Positions 24,932 to 32,948 of a stretch of DNA of 41,351 nt are shown piece after piece. This DNA comes from Comamonadaceae bacterium (lineage in GTDB: Bacteria; Pseudomonadota; Gammaproteobacteria; Burkholderiales; Burkholderiaceae_C), in NCBI GenBank assembly GCA_027486255.1, contig JAIXPL010000011.1, forward strand, positions 1 to 41,351, written 5' to 3'. The notes beneath the pieces are model-generated. The model worked only from the letters and a program-made list of their open reading frames with translations. It ran no database searches and was not told the origin of the DNA. The stretch's first letter is position 1, and every line of letters starts with the position of its first letter. A program made the position numbers and the translations under genes.

Positions 24932-25720
24932 TCAGGATAAGCGCAGGCCCAGCCATTCCCTGAGCACGCGCCGGCTGTCGCTCAGGCCTTTGGCCGAGGG
25001 CAGCCACTGAAGCAGCGGTCCGGATTCGGGCTCCAAAAAACCCATGGGTGCGGGCAACACCTCAAAGCCCGCCCGCTCAAAAGCCTGGCGGCTTCGCGGC
25101 AGGTGCCAGGCATCCGTCACCAGGGCAATGCGGCGCACGCCCTGCGGCTGCATCAGCTCGGCCAGGCGGGCGGCGTTCTCGGCCGTGTCGCGCGAGCGCC
25201 CGTCCAGCCAACGGATCGACAGCCCCGCCTCCTGCACAAAGCGTTCGGCCACCTCGGCTTCGGTGGCCTGCTGGGCCAGGCCCGCGGCACCCCAGCCCAC
25301 ACCACCGGCAAAGGCCAGCGGCAGCCCCGAGGCGCGCGCCAGGTGCAGGCCGTAGCGCAGCCGCGCCGCCGTGAAGCTGTTGGGCTGGGCCTGAGCGTAT
25401 TCGCGGGCCTGGGGCAGCAGGCCCCCGCCGAGCACCACCACGGCCTGTACTTTTTCATCACGCAGGGTGGCTGTGGCCGGCACAGGCAGGGCCGCCACCT
25501 GCGGCAGGGCCTGCCGGCCCAGCCACACGGCCACCGCCTGGCAGCTCAACAGCCACAAGATCAACACCCCCAGCAGGGACAGTCCCAGGCCGCGGCGGAC
25601 GCGTGCGCGCGCCGCACCGCGCGGCCAGGCCAGGGCCAGCCCCAGCAGGACGAGCAGCAGCGGGCTGGTGGGCGGCAGGACCAGCGCGGTCAGCAGGGGT
25701 TTGAGTTCTCCGAAGGTCAT
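24932..25720 (-). CDS. YdcF/ElyC-like (DUF218) membrane protein
   Basis: This 262-aa protein has two N-terminal membrane helices (about 10-32 and 43-68), then a periplasmic DUF218 domain. Signatures are AVVVLGGGLLPQAREY, RLRYGLHLARASGLPLAFAGGVGWG, the SRDTAENAARLAELM segment and VTDAWHLPRSRQAFERAG. ElyC-type members affect envelope and peptidoglycan precursor metabolism. ATG 25720 matches the usual family N terminus (short, then helix); ATG 25774 would add 18 residues. Neither has a clear ribosome site. Confidence 0.86.
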   Translation of the reverse strand: MTFGELKPLLTALVLPPTSPLLLVLLGLALAWPRGAARARVRRGLGLSLLGVLILWLLSCQAVAVWLGRQALPQVAALPVPATATLRDEKVQAVVVLGGGLLPQAREYAQAQPNSFTAARLRYGLHLARASGLPLAFAGGVGWGAAGLAQQATEAEVAERFVQEAGLSIRWLDGRSRDTAENAARLAELMQPQGVRRIALVTDAWHLPRSRQAFERAGFEVLPAPMGFLEPESGPLLQWLPSAKGLSDSRRVLREWLGLRLS

Positions 25721-25789
25721 GGCGTGGCAGAAGAGCTGAGTAAGCCATTGTCGCGGTCGCGTTGCAGCAGGCATGAAGGCAGGGCCTTC

Positions 25790-25808
25790 GGGACCGGTGG
25801 CCGGTCCC
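25790..25808. other. 8-bp stem-loop between the YdcF-like gene and msrA
   Basis: GGGACCGG (25790-25797) and CCGGTCCC (25801-25808) are perfect complements with a 3-base loop. There is no T run on either strand, so it is more likely an operator or structured leader in the divergent intergenic region than a terminator. TAAAGT a little downstream could be a -10 for msrA. Confidence 0.4.
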
Positions 25809-25883
25809 GTCCGGGCTTCGCGCTAAAGTGCCTCCTCGCGCGGGCACCCGCTCGCTGCGTCATTTTTTCTGGGAGCCTGTGCC

Positions 25884-26426
<543 letters not shown>

Positions 26427-26512
26427 GGCGGGGCGGGCCAGTCGGCGCCGTCCGACGAGCGGGCCCAGGCAGTCCCTCTAGGCTGCGTGGCAGGAGTTTT
26501 TGCCTGCCCGCC

Positions 26513-28900
26513 ATGCACCGTCGCCAGTTTCACCAAGCCACTCTGGCCGCCCTGGGCCTGCCGCGCGCGGCCTGGCCGCAAGCCGCCGCCCCCGGTGGTG
26601 CCCCGCCTGCCCCTGCCATGGGCACCAACCTCTCGGGCTTGGAGTGGGCTCGCCCGGGCCTGCGCCTGAGCCTGAGCTCGGCCCCCAACCTGCACTTCAC
26701 GGCGCCGCGCCGCGCGGAGGTGGCCTACCTGGCCAGCCAGGGCTTCAAGCGCAACCGCCTGCCCATGCAGTGGGAGCTGCTGCAGCCCATGCTGTTCGAC
26801 ACGCCGGCCAATGCCCTGGCCCGCTCGGCCATCGGCCAGCCCGGGGCCTTGCACACAGGCTATGCCAGCTTTATCAGCAGCGTGCTGGAGGCGCATGCGG
26901 CGGTCGGCGCCCGCTGCATCCTGGACTTGCACAACTACGGGCGCTACCGCGATTTCCTTTGGCAGCCCGACGGCTCAGTGCGTGGCCTGACCCTGCCAGC
27001 CGACCCGCTCCTGCGCCCCTACACCACCGACCGCAGCCAGGTGCAGGAGCGCATCTTTGCCCTGGCGTCGGGAGCCACCTTGACGCAGGCGCATTTCAAC
27101 GATGTCTGGGCCCGCATCGCCCGCCAATGGAAAGACCACCCCGGCCTGGGTGGTTACGGCCTGATGAACGAGCCGCATGACCTGCCCGCACCTGGCGGCA
27201 TCGTGGCCTCCAGCGGCGGCGAGGACCTCCGCATCTGGCCGCGTTTCGCCCAGGCCGCCATCCACACCATTCGTGGCATCGATGGTTTCACACCCATTTA
27301 TGTGTCGGGCAACAGCTGGAATTCGGCCATGTCCTTGGCCACGCACAACCCGGGCTATCCGCTGCAGGGCAGCAAGCTGGTGTACGAGGTGCATCTGTAC
27401 CTGGACGCCTTGAGCAACGGCAACGCCTTCGATTTCGACACCGAGGTGGCCAAGAACTTCAGCGCCGGCTTCGGCGTGGGTCCCATCCACATGGGCACCG
27501 GCGCCGACCGGCTGCGCTTGGCCACCCAGTGGGCCGCCAGCAAGGGCGTGCGCCTGGCGCTGACCGAGATCGGCATGCCCATCGATGACCCGCGCTGGCA
27601 GGACATGTTCGAGCGAACCCTGGCGCTGGCCCGCGCCCAGGGGGTGGAGGTCTACAGCTGGATGGGCGGAAGCCACTGGCCCATTCGCAATTTCCCCATC
27701 AACCATGTGCCCGGCTGGTACCAGCACAAAACCCTGGAGCCGGCGGTGGCCGGCCCCATGAAGGCCGTGGCCGATATTCGCAAGGCCACGCTCTTTGATG
27801 CGGGGCCAGGCCACTCGGTGGGCGGCGAGGCGGTGCGCATCACGGTGTTCGCGCGCGGCCACCTGGCCCAGCCGTTGCGGCTGTCGGTCTCGTCCCATGC
27901 GGGCGGTGAGCTGAGCAAGTCGCAGCTGCTCATTCCCGCCGGGGCCAATGGGGAAGACAGTTTCAGCTTCACGCCGGTGCCCGAGCGCGTCAGCACCCTG
28001 AGCTACAGCGCCGACCTGCCGCCCGCCGAACTCCCGCCGCCGCGCCAGGTGTATTCCCTGGCCGACCCGGTGGCGCACGCGCAGCACCAGCTCAGCGAGG
28101 CCGCTCTGGCCATCCTGGCGCGCTACCGCGCCTGCAAGTGGGATCTGGCCGATGGCCACACCGACTACCTGCTGGGCAGGCCGGCCCAGGATGGCCAGCC
28201 CGTGCGGGCCCTTGCCGATTCAGGGTTTGGCAGCGAGCCGGGCAATGCCATGGAGATGCTCAACTGGGTCAACCTGGACACTGCCTTGAGCGGCCCCATG
28301 ACCGTGCCCCTCATGCGCACGCTGGCCGGCCGGCGTGCGAGCGATCACACGGCGCCCCAGTGCTGGGGCTTTTGGTGCAAGAAGTCCCTGCCCAAGCCTG
28401 GCGTGCAGCCGCAGCCGCGCAACCGCGTGCCCTTTGACCTGGACCATGCGCATTTCGCGGTGGTGGCCATCAGCGTCCCCGATCTGCGGCGCAGTGGCGT
28501 GGTGTTCGAAGCCTCCCAGGCGGAGGCCGCGCACTGTGCGCAGATTCGCCTGGCCCGTGGGTATCCGCAGCTGCGCTTTGTGGACGTCCGTGGCCAGGTG
28601 GTGCAGCTGAGCAGCCCAACTCGACTGCTCGCGCACAAGCCCACGGTGATCACGCTCACTTCGGCACCCGGCCTGCAGCGCTTGCGCCTGGACGGCGAGC
28701 AGGTGGCCAGCAGCGCCGCCACCTTCGCGCCCAGCGCTTTTTCGCAGCTGCTGATCGGCTGGGGCTTTCTGAACCATGCGCCGGTCGAGGGCTTTCGGGG
28801 GCATGTGTTTGGCGTGGTGACCGGGCGGGGCGCACCCAGCGCCGCCGAGCTCGAGGTGCTGGAGCGTTACCTGGGGCGCAGCGCCGCTGTGCCGCTGTAG
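26513..28900 (+). CDS. Exported GH5-type glycosidase (cellulase-like) with C-terminal lectin-like region
   Basis: This protein of about 795 aa has a Tat-like export signal (MHRRQFHQATLAALGLPRAA). The GH5-type TIM barrel spans about 40-430: GTNLSGLEWA, LDLHNYGRY, the acid/base in GLMNEPHD (E220) and the nucleophile in ALTEIGMP (E352). Residues about 440-510 look like a beta-sandwich (SVGGEAVRITVFARGHLAQP), and the last 230 resemble a concanavalin/LamG-like fold (FRGHVFGVVTGRGAPSAAELEVLERYLG). The likely reaction is endo-cleavage of beta-1,4-glucan or a related polymer. AGGAG (26492-26496) is 16 bases from the ATG, farther than normal. No bcs cellulose genes are present here. Confidence 0.82.
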   Translation: MHRRQFHQATLAALGLPRAAWPQAAAPGGAPPAPAMGTNLSGLEWARPGLRLSLSSAPNLHFTAPRRAEVAYLASQGFKRNRLPMQWELLQPMLFDTPANALARSAIGQPGALHTGYASFISSVLEAHAAVGARCILDLHNYGRYRDFLWQPDGSVRGLTLPADPLLRPYTTDRSQVQERIFALASGATLTQAHFNDVWARIARQWKDHPGLGGYGLMNEPHDLPAPGGIVASSGGEDLRIWPRFAQAAIHTIRGIDGFTPIYVSGNSWNSAMSLATHNPGYPLQGSKLVYEVHLYLDALSNGNAFDFDTEVAKNFSAGFGVGPIHMGTGADRLRLATQWAASKGVRLALTEIGMPIDDPRWQDMFERTLALARAQGVEVYSWMGGSHWPIRNFPINHVPGWYQHKTLEPAVAGPMKAVADIRKATLFDAGPGHSVGGEAVRITVFARGHLAQPLRLSVSSHAGGELSKSQLLIPAGANGEDSFSFTPVPERVSTLSYSADLPPAELPPPRQVYSLADPVAHAQHQLSEAALAILARYRACKWDLADGHTDYLLGRPAQDGQPVRALADSGFGSEPGNAMEMLNWVNLDTALSGPMTVPLMRTLAGRRASDHTAPQCWGFWCKKSLPKPGVQPQPRNRVPFDLDHAHFAVVAISVPDLRRSGVVFEASQAEAAHCAQIRLARGYPQLRFVDVRGQVVQLSSPTRLLAHKPTVITLTSAPGLQRLRLDGEQVASSAATFAPSAFSQLLIGWGFLNHAPVEGFRGHVFGVVTGRGAPSAAELEVLERYLGRSAAVPL

Positions 28901-28963
28901 CTTGTTCAGAGGGGCCGTCCTACATCCACACGCCCGTCGCGCGGAGCGCGCAAGGCCCACGGG

Positions 28964-29088
28964 GTGGTCAAGATGTCCGCCAGAGCCAGGCGCGAGCCTG
29001 TGCATCTGTGCATCTGTACATCTGTGCATCTAAGGGCAGCCAGGCCATGGCCTGGCGATTTTTTCTTTTCAAGGAAGGACTTGACCAT
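28964..29088 (+). promoter_or_regulatory. Candidate RNA thermometer in the hsp20 leader
   Basis: The leader can form several elements. Hairpin A is CAGGC-GCGA-GCCTG (28987-29000, GNRA loop). Four 8-bp repeats lie at 28999-29030. Hairpin B is the 18-bp palindrome 29039-29056. Hairpin C pairs TCTTTT (29064-29069) with GAAGGA (29074-29079), hiding the ribosome site with U-A and U-G pairs. A closing stem pairs GTGGTCAAG (28964-28972) with CTTGACCAT (29080-29088), covering the AUG. This resembles ROSE or fourU logic but lacks a recognisable ROSE UYGCU motif. CTTGTT at 28901 is a weak sigma-32-like -35. Confidence 0.55.
28999..29030 (+). repeat. Four tandem 8-bp repeats (TGTGCATC)
   Basis: TGTGCATC occurs at 28999, 29007 and 29023, with a one-base variant TGTACATC at 29015. 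The array is uninterrupted, lies 57 bp before the Hsp20 start codon and begins inside the preceding hairpin. It is not coding in any supported gene. Confidence 0.9.
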
Positions 29089-29527
29089 GATAGGAATGAG
29101 TGGTGATTTATGGGGCGAGATGGCCCGGCTGCAGCGCGAGCTTGACCAGCTGTTCCGACCGGGCGGAGCGAGCGGCATCCGTGCCATGCCCCGGCACAAC
29201 TTTCCGGTGATCAACGTCGGCCACACGCCTGAGGCGATTGAGGTGCTGGCCCTGGCGCCGGGCGTGGCGACAGCCGACTTGCAGGTGAGCGTGGACAAGG
29301 GACTCTTGGTGATCTCTGGCGAGCGCAAGAGCGATTTGCCCGAGCCCGGCCAGGACGGCCTGAGCGTCTACGCGCAGGAGCGTTTTGCCGGCAGCTTCAA
29401 GCGCGTGATCAGCCTGCCCGAGGACGCCGATGCCCAGCAGGTGCAGGCCAGCTGCAAGGACGGCCTGCTGCGCATCCGGGTGCCTCGGCATGAGGCGGCT
29501 CGCCCACGCCGCATCGACATCCATTGA
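29087..29527 (+). CDS. Small heat-shock protein, Hsp20/alpha-crystallin family (first copy)
   Basis: This 146-aa holdase binds unfolding proteins. A short N-terminal helix (LWGEMARLQRELDQLFRPGG) is followed by the alpha-crystallin domain (about 40-138; FPVINVGHTPEAIEVLALAPGV, then DLQVSVDKGLLVISGERK and FKRVISLPEDADAQQVQASCKDGLLRIRVP). The tail carries an I-x-I-type motif (RRIDIH). ATG 29087 is chosen because AAGGAAGGA (29071-29079) lies 7 bases upstream. Its leader is highly structured (see the regulatory entry). The second Hsp20 gene follows after 30 bp, forming a pair likely to co-assemble. Confidence 0.94.
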   Translation: MIGMSGDLWGEMARLQRELDQLFRPGGASGIRAMPRHNFPVINVGHTPEAIEVLALAPGVATADLQVSVDKGLLVISGERKSDLPEPGQDGLSVYAQERFAGSFKRVISLPEDADAQQVQASCKDGLLRIRVPRHEAARPRRIDIH

Positions 29528-29557
29528 ACGCATTCGCATCACACCCGACAGGAGAAC

Positions 29558-30115
29558 ATGACCATGAACAACGCATCTGCATCCAGCCCTTCCTCGAGCG
29601 GCGCGCCCCGCACGCCGCCTGAGCAAGGCCAGCCCCAGGCCGGCCCTGCCGGCGACACCGGTGCCGCCACCCAGGCGGGCGAAGGCAGCACGGGGGCGCG
29701 CTACAGCGGGAGCCTGCAGGCTCGGGGCCCTGCCCAGGGGCAGGTCAGCGGTCGCCAGGCGCGCCGTGAGCAGGCCAGCCAGGAACTCGCCATGCGGCCG
29801 CCCGTGGACATCTTCGAGGACGAGACGGGCGTGACCCTGCTGGCCGACATGCCTGGCGTCTCGCGCGAGCAGCTGGAGCTGCGCGTGGATGGCGACACCC
29901 TGGTGATTGAGGGCACGGCGGCCATCCCTGAGGTGGGCGAGATGGAGCTGGTGCATGGCGAGATGCTAAGTCCCCATTACCAGCGCAGCTTCACGCTCAG
30001 CCGCGACCTGGACCCCCAGAAGATCGATGCCAAACTCAGCCAGGGTGTGCTGACGCTGCGCCTGCACAAGGTCGAGCAGGCCAAGCCCCGTCGCATCGAG
30101 GTGCAGGGCGGCTGA
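29558..30115 (+). CDS. Small heat-shock protein, Hsp20 family (second copy, long disordered N terminus)
   Basis: This 185-aa sHsp has about 70 residues of Ser/Pro/Gly/Gln/Ala-rich, probably disordered sequence before the alpha-crystallin domain (about 78-175; PPVDIFEDETGVTLLADMPGVSREQLELRVDGDTLVIEG, then YQRSFTLSRDLDPQKIDAKLSQGVLTLRLHK). The end is RRIEV, a weak I-x-V tail motif. AGGAG (29550-29554) is 3 bases from ATG 29558 and 9 from ATG 29564, so the second ATG is possible. The strong N-terminal difference from the first copy suggests hetero-oligomers with distinct roles. Confidence 0.93.
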   Translation: MTMNNASASSPSSSGAPRTPPEQGQPQAGPAGDTGAATQAGEGSTGARYSGSLQARGPAQGQVSGRQARREQASQELAMRPPVDIFEDETGVTLLADMPGVSREQLELRVDGDTLVIEGTAAIPEVGEMELVHGEMLSPHYQRSFTLSRDLDPQKIDAKLSQGVLTLRLHKVEQAKPRRIEVQGG

Positions 30116-30151
30116 AGCCCTGGCCGCCTGGACCGTGTGCGGCCGCCCAGG

Positions 30152-30334
30152 TCAGCGGGCGTTGGGATGCCGCACGGCCGGGCTGTTGCGCAGGTCCTTG
30201 ACCAGCTTGTGGCCTTCCACGTCGGGTGCATCGATGGGGATGTCCTCTTCCTCAATGAGGTCGTGCTCCACCTTGGGCCGGCGCCGTTCCGGCCGGTGCG
30301 GCTTGTGGGGTGGAGGGGTGTTCAGTTCACTCAT
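30152..30334 (-). CDS. Small charged hypothetical protein (60 aa)
   Basis: A 60-aa reading frame with a good ribosome site (AGGAG 6 bases before ATG 30334). It is highly charged: a Pro/Arg/Lys-rich start (PPPHKPHRPERRRPK), an acidic centre (EHDLIEEEDIPIDAPD) and a basic end. No signal peptide, membrane helix or known domain. It is convergent with the second Hsp20 gene (36-bp gap) and divergent from the esterase. The ribosome site and the clear acidic/basic blocks support a real gene; function is unknown. Confidence 0.65.
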   Translation of the reverse strand: MSELNTPPPHKPHRPERRRPKVEHDLIEEEDIPIDAPDVEGHKLVKDLRNSPAVRHPNAR

Positions 30335-30391
30335 CTGAATCTCCTGGGCTGAAAGCGCATGGGCGGATCTCATCGTCAGTCTGGCCTGGTG

Positions 30392-30449
30392 TGGCTGGGT
30401 TCAGCCAGGGGCGGGCCTGCGTGTCGGAGAGATCCGACGTGCAGGCCCG
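30392..30449. promoter_or_regulatory. Two adjacent inverted repeats before the esterase gene
   Basis: TGGCTG/CAGCCA (30392-30407, 4-base loop) is followed by a long dyad, 30412-30427 with 30434-30449 (starting CGGGCCTGC, about 16 pairs including two G-T, 6-base loop). There is no T run. A good -10, TACAAT, lies at 30455-30460, so the dyad covers the -35 region of the esterase promoter and could be an operator. Confidence 0.6.
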
Positions 30450-30505
30450 GCTCCTACAATGGCCACCCTCTTGAATGACCCCTGTGGCCCGCGCCGCAGC
30501 TTCCC

Positions 30506-31180
30506 ATGTCCTTGCAAGTCCTTGAAGCCCAGACGGGCGAACATCCTGTGGCCAGCATCATCATCCTGCACGGCCTGGGTGCCGATGGGCGCGACTTTGT
30601 GCCCGTGGCCCAGCAGATGGATCTGTCCTCCGTGGGGCCGGTGCGCTACGTCTTTCCCAGTGCCCCGGTCATGCCTGTCACCATCAATGGCGGCTACCCC
30701 ATGCCGGCCTGGTACGACATCCTGGGCGCCGACCTCACGCAGCGGCAGGACGAGGCCGGCCTGCGCCGCTCGCAGGCGGCCATCGAGTCGCTGATCGCGC
30801 GCGAGGTCTCGCGCGGCATTCCGGCCAGCCGCATCGTGGTGGCGGGCTTTTCGCAGGGCTGTGCCATGTCGCTCATGGTGGGCCTGCGCCATGCCCAGCG
30901 CCTGGCCGGCATCATGGGTCTGTCAGGCTACCTGCCCCTGGCTGAGCAGCTTGCGACCGAGCGCAGCCTGGCCAATGCCGATGTGCCCATCTTCCTGGCA
31001 CACGGCAGCCGCGATGGCGTGGTGGTGCTGCCCCGCGCCACGGCCTCGCGTGACTTTCTGCACAGCCTGGGCTACCCGGTTGAGTGGCACGAATACGCCA
31101 TGGAGCATTCGGTCTGCCCTGAAGAAATCGACGACATGCAGGCCTGGCTGTGCCAGGTGCTGGCGCCGCCGCGCGGCTGA
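30506..31180 (+). CDS. Alpha/beta-hydrolase carboxylesterase (phospholipase/carboxylesterase family)
   Basis: This 224-aa enzyme is of the EstB/acyl-protein thioesterase-like type. The oxyanion segment is ILHGLGADGRDFVPV (20-34), the nucleophile elbow GFSQG (S116), the acid in HGSRDGVV (D170) and the histidine in YAMEHSVC (H201), a complete triad. No signal peptide, so cytoplasmic. It hydrolyses short-chain or acyl-thioester substrates; the natural one is unknown. TACAAT at 30455-30460 is a likely -10. Confidence 0.92.
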   Translation: MSLQVLEAQTGEHPVASIIILHGLGADGRDFVPVAQQMDLSSVGPVRYVFPSAPVMPVTINGGYPMPAWYDILGADLTQRQDEAGLRRSQAAIESLIAREVSRGIPASRIVVAGFSQGCAMSLMVGLRHAQRLAGIMGLSGYLPLAEQLATERSLANADVPIFLAHGSRDGVVVLPRATASRDFLHSLGYPVEWHEYAMEHSVCPEEIDDMQAWLCQVLAPPRG

Positions 31181-31245
31181 GCTTGGGCCGGTTTTGGCGT
31201 GCGTCCAGCAAGAATGGCCGCACGGTGGCAAGATGCGCGGGCGCC

Positions 31246-31259
31246 GCTGCACGTGCAGC
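31246..31259. other. 14-bp perfect palindrome upstream of gshA
   Basis: GCTGCACGTGCAGC is self-complementary and lies 30 bases before the gshA start, just ahead of the AAGGA ribosome site (31276-31280). It could be an operator or a leader hairpin. Confidence 0.4.
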
Positions 31260-31288
31260 TGCCGCCACCGACCACAAGGATGACATGA

Positions 31289-32866
31289 ATGAGCAATGAG
31301 GCCAACGCCCACCTGCGGCACGGCCTGGAAGGCTTGAGCGCAGAGCGCCTGAAGGGCATGCGCCGCGGCCTGGAAAAGGAGAGTCTGCGCAGCCGCCCCG
31401 ATGGCATGCTGGCCCTCTCGCCGCACCCATCTGCGCTGGGCTCGGCGCTCACGCATCCGCACATCACCACGGACTTCAGCGAGTCGCAGCTCGAGCTGGT
31501 CACGGGCGCACACGCCACGCCCGAGGCCGTGCTGGAGGAACTCACCCGCCTGCACCAGTTCACCTACCGTGTGCTGCAGCAGCAGGGCGACGAGCTGCTG
31601 TGGGTCTCCAGCATGCCCTGCGCGCTGCCGGCCGATGAGGCCATTCCCATTGCGCAATATGGGTCCTCCAATGTGGGCCACGCCAAGAGCGTCTACCGCA
31701 TGGGCCTGTCGCACCGCTATGGCCGGCGCATGCAGACCATCTCGGGCATTCACTACAACTGGTCGCTGCCCGGGCTCTCGAATGAAGCCTACTTCGGCCT
31801 GATTCGCAACTTCAGGCGCCACGCCTTCCTGCTGCTTTACCTCTTCGGCGCCTCGCCCGCCTTGTGCGAGAGCTTTGTGGAGGGGCGCCCGCACGAGCTC
31901 CAGCCGCTGCCTGGCAGCATGCACATGCCGCACGGCACCAGCCTGCGCATGGGGCGGCTGGGCTACCAGAGCGATGCCCAGGCCTCGCTGGCCGTGAGCT
32001 ACAACTGTCTGGAGGGCTATGCCGCCTCGCTGCAGGACGCGCTGACCCGGCCCTACCCGGCCTACGAGGCCCTGGGCCTGCGCAGTCCGGGCGGCGAGTA
32101 CCAGCAACTGGCCACCACGCTGCTGCAGATCGAGAACGAGTTCTACGGCACCATCCGGCCCAAGCGCACCATCTTCCCGGGTGAGCGACCACTGCATGCG
32201 CTGCGCGAGCGTGGCGTGGAATACGTGGAGGTGCGGCTGATGGACCTCGACCCCTTTGTGGCCGTGGGCATCGAGGCCTCCACCATGCGCTTTCTCGACG
32301 TCTTCCTGCTGCACTGCCTGCTGTCGCCGAGTCCGCCTGACCATCCGGCCGAGATCGCGGCCATGGCACGTAACCAGCACCGCACCGCCGCCCGGGGCCG
32401 CGAGCCGGGCCTCCTGCTCGAGCGGGGAGAGCGTGAGCAAAGCCTGGTCGAGTGGGGCTCCGAACTGCTCGAGGCTTTCGCCCCGATTGCCCAGCGCCTG
32501 GATGCCGATCTGGCAGGCACGCCTCTGGCGGGCGCCCATGCGCAAGCCCTGGCCCAGGCCCGCGAGCGCCTGGCCCAGCCTGAGCGGCTGCCCTCGGCGC
32601 GTGTGCTGGCTGCCATGGCCCAAGACCCTGGCCCTTCCTTCATCCACTTCGCCTGCGAACGCTCCCGGCAGGCCCGCGAGGACCTGCTGGCCCTGCCTCT
32701 GAGCGCCGAGCACGAGGCCCAGCTGCGGGCGCAGTCGCAGACCTCCGTGCGCGAACAGCAGCGCATCGAGTCCCTGGACAGCCTGCCCTTCGAGCTTTAC
32801 CGCCAGCAATACACCTCGCCCCAGCGCCTGGGCCTGCCGCGCTCGCCCGCTGTGCAGGCGGTGTAG
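31289..32866 (+). CDS. gshA: Glutamate--cysteine ligase
   Basis: This 525-aa protein makes gamma-glutamylcysteine, the first step of glutathione synthesis, in the cytoplasm. It is the E. coli-type (class I) enzyme: GLEKESLR near the N terminus, TTDFSESQLELVT, QYGSSNVGHAKSVYRMGLSHRYGR, ISGIHYNWSLP and the Y..TI(R)PKR stretch (ENEFYGTIRPKR). Length matches the class (about 518). AAGGA 8 bases upstream decides ATG 31289 over the out-of-frame ATG at 31285. Confidence 0.96.
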   Translation: MSNEANAHLRHGLEGLSAERLKGMRRGLEKESLRSRPDGMLALSPHPSALGSALTHPHITTDFSESQLELVTGAHATPEAVLEELTRLHQFTYRVLQQQGDELLWVSSMPCALPADEAIPIAQYGSSNVGHAKSVYRMGLSHRYGRRMQTISGIHYNWSLPGLSNEAYFGLIRNFRRHAFLLLYLFGASPALCESFVEGRPHELQPLPGSMHMPHGTSLRMGRLGYQSDAQASLAVSYNCLEGYAASLQDALTRPYPAYEALGLRSPGGEYQQLATTLLQIENEFYGTIRPKRTIFPGERPLHALRERGVEYVEVRLMDLDPFVAVGIEASTMRFLDVFLLHCLLSPSPPDHPAEIAAMARNQHRTAARGREPGLLLERGEREQSLVEWGSELLEAFAPIAQRLDADLAGTPLAGAHAQALAQARERLAQPERLPSARVLAAMAQDPGPSFIHFACERSRQAREDLLALPLSAEHEAQLRAQSQTSVREQQRIESLDSLPFELYRQQYTSPQRLGLPRSPAVQAV

Positions 32867-32948
32867 CCCGGGCGGGCCCAGAGTGCTGTCCTGGGCCAGC
32901 GGCGACAATGGACGGCTTATCTCCCCAGCTCCCCCCTTCTGTTATTCC

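Noticed and set aside
28999..29030. Tandem octamers as a CRISPR array
   Set aside because: The units are 8 bp with no spacers and no cas genes are nearby.
30923..32908. A 661-codon minus-strand open frame opposite the esterase and gshA
   Set aside because: Crosses two unrelated genes and has only shadow-like composition.
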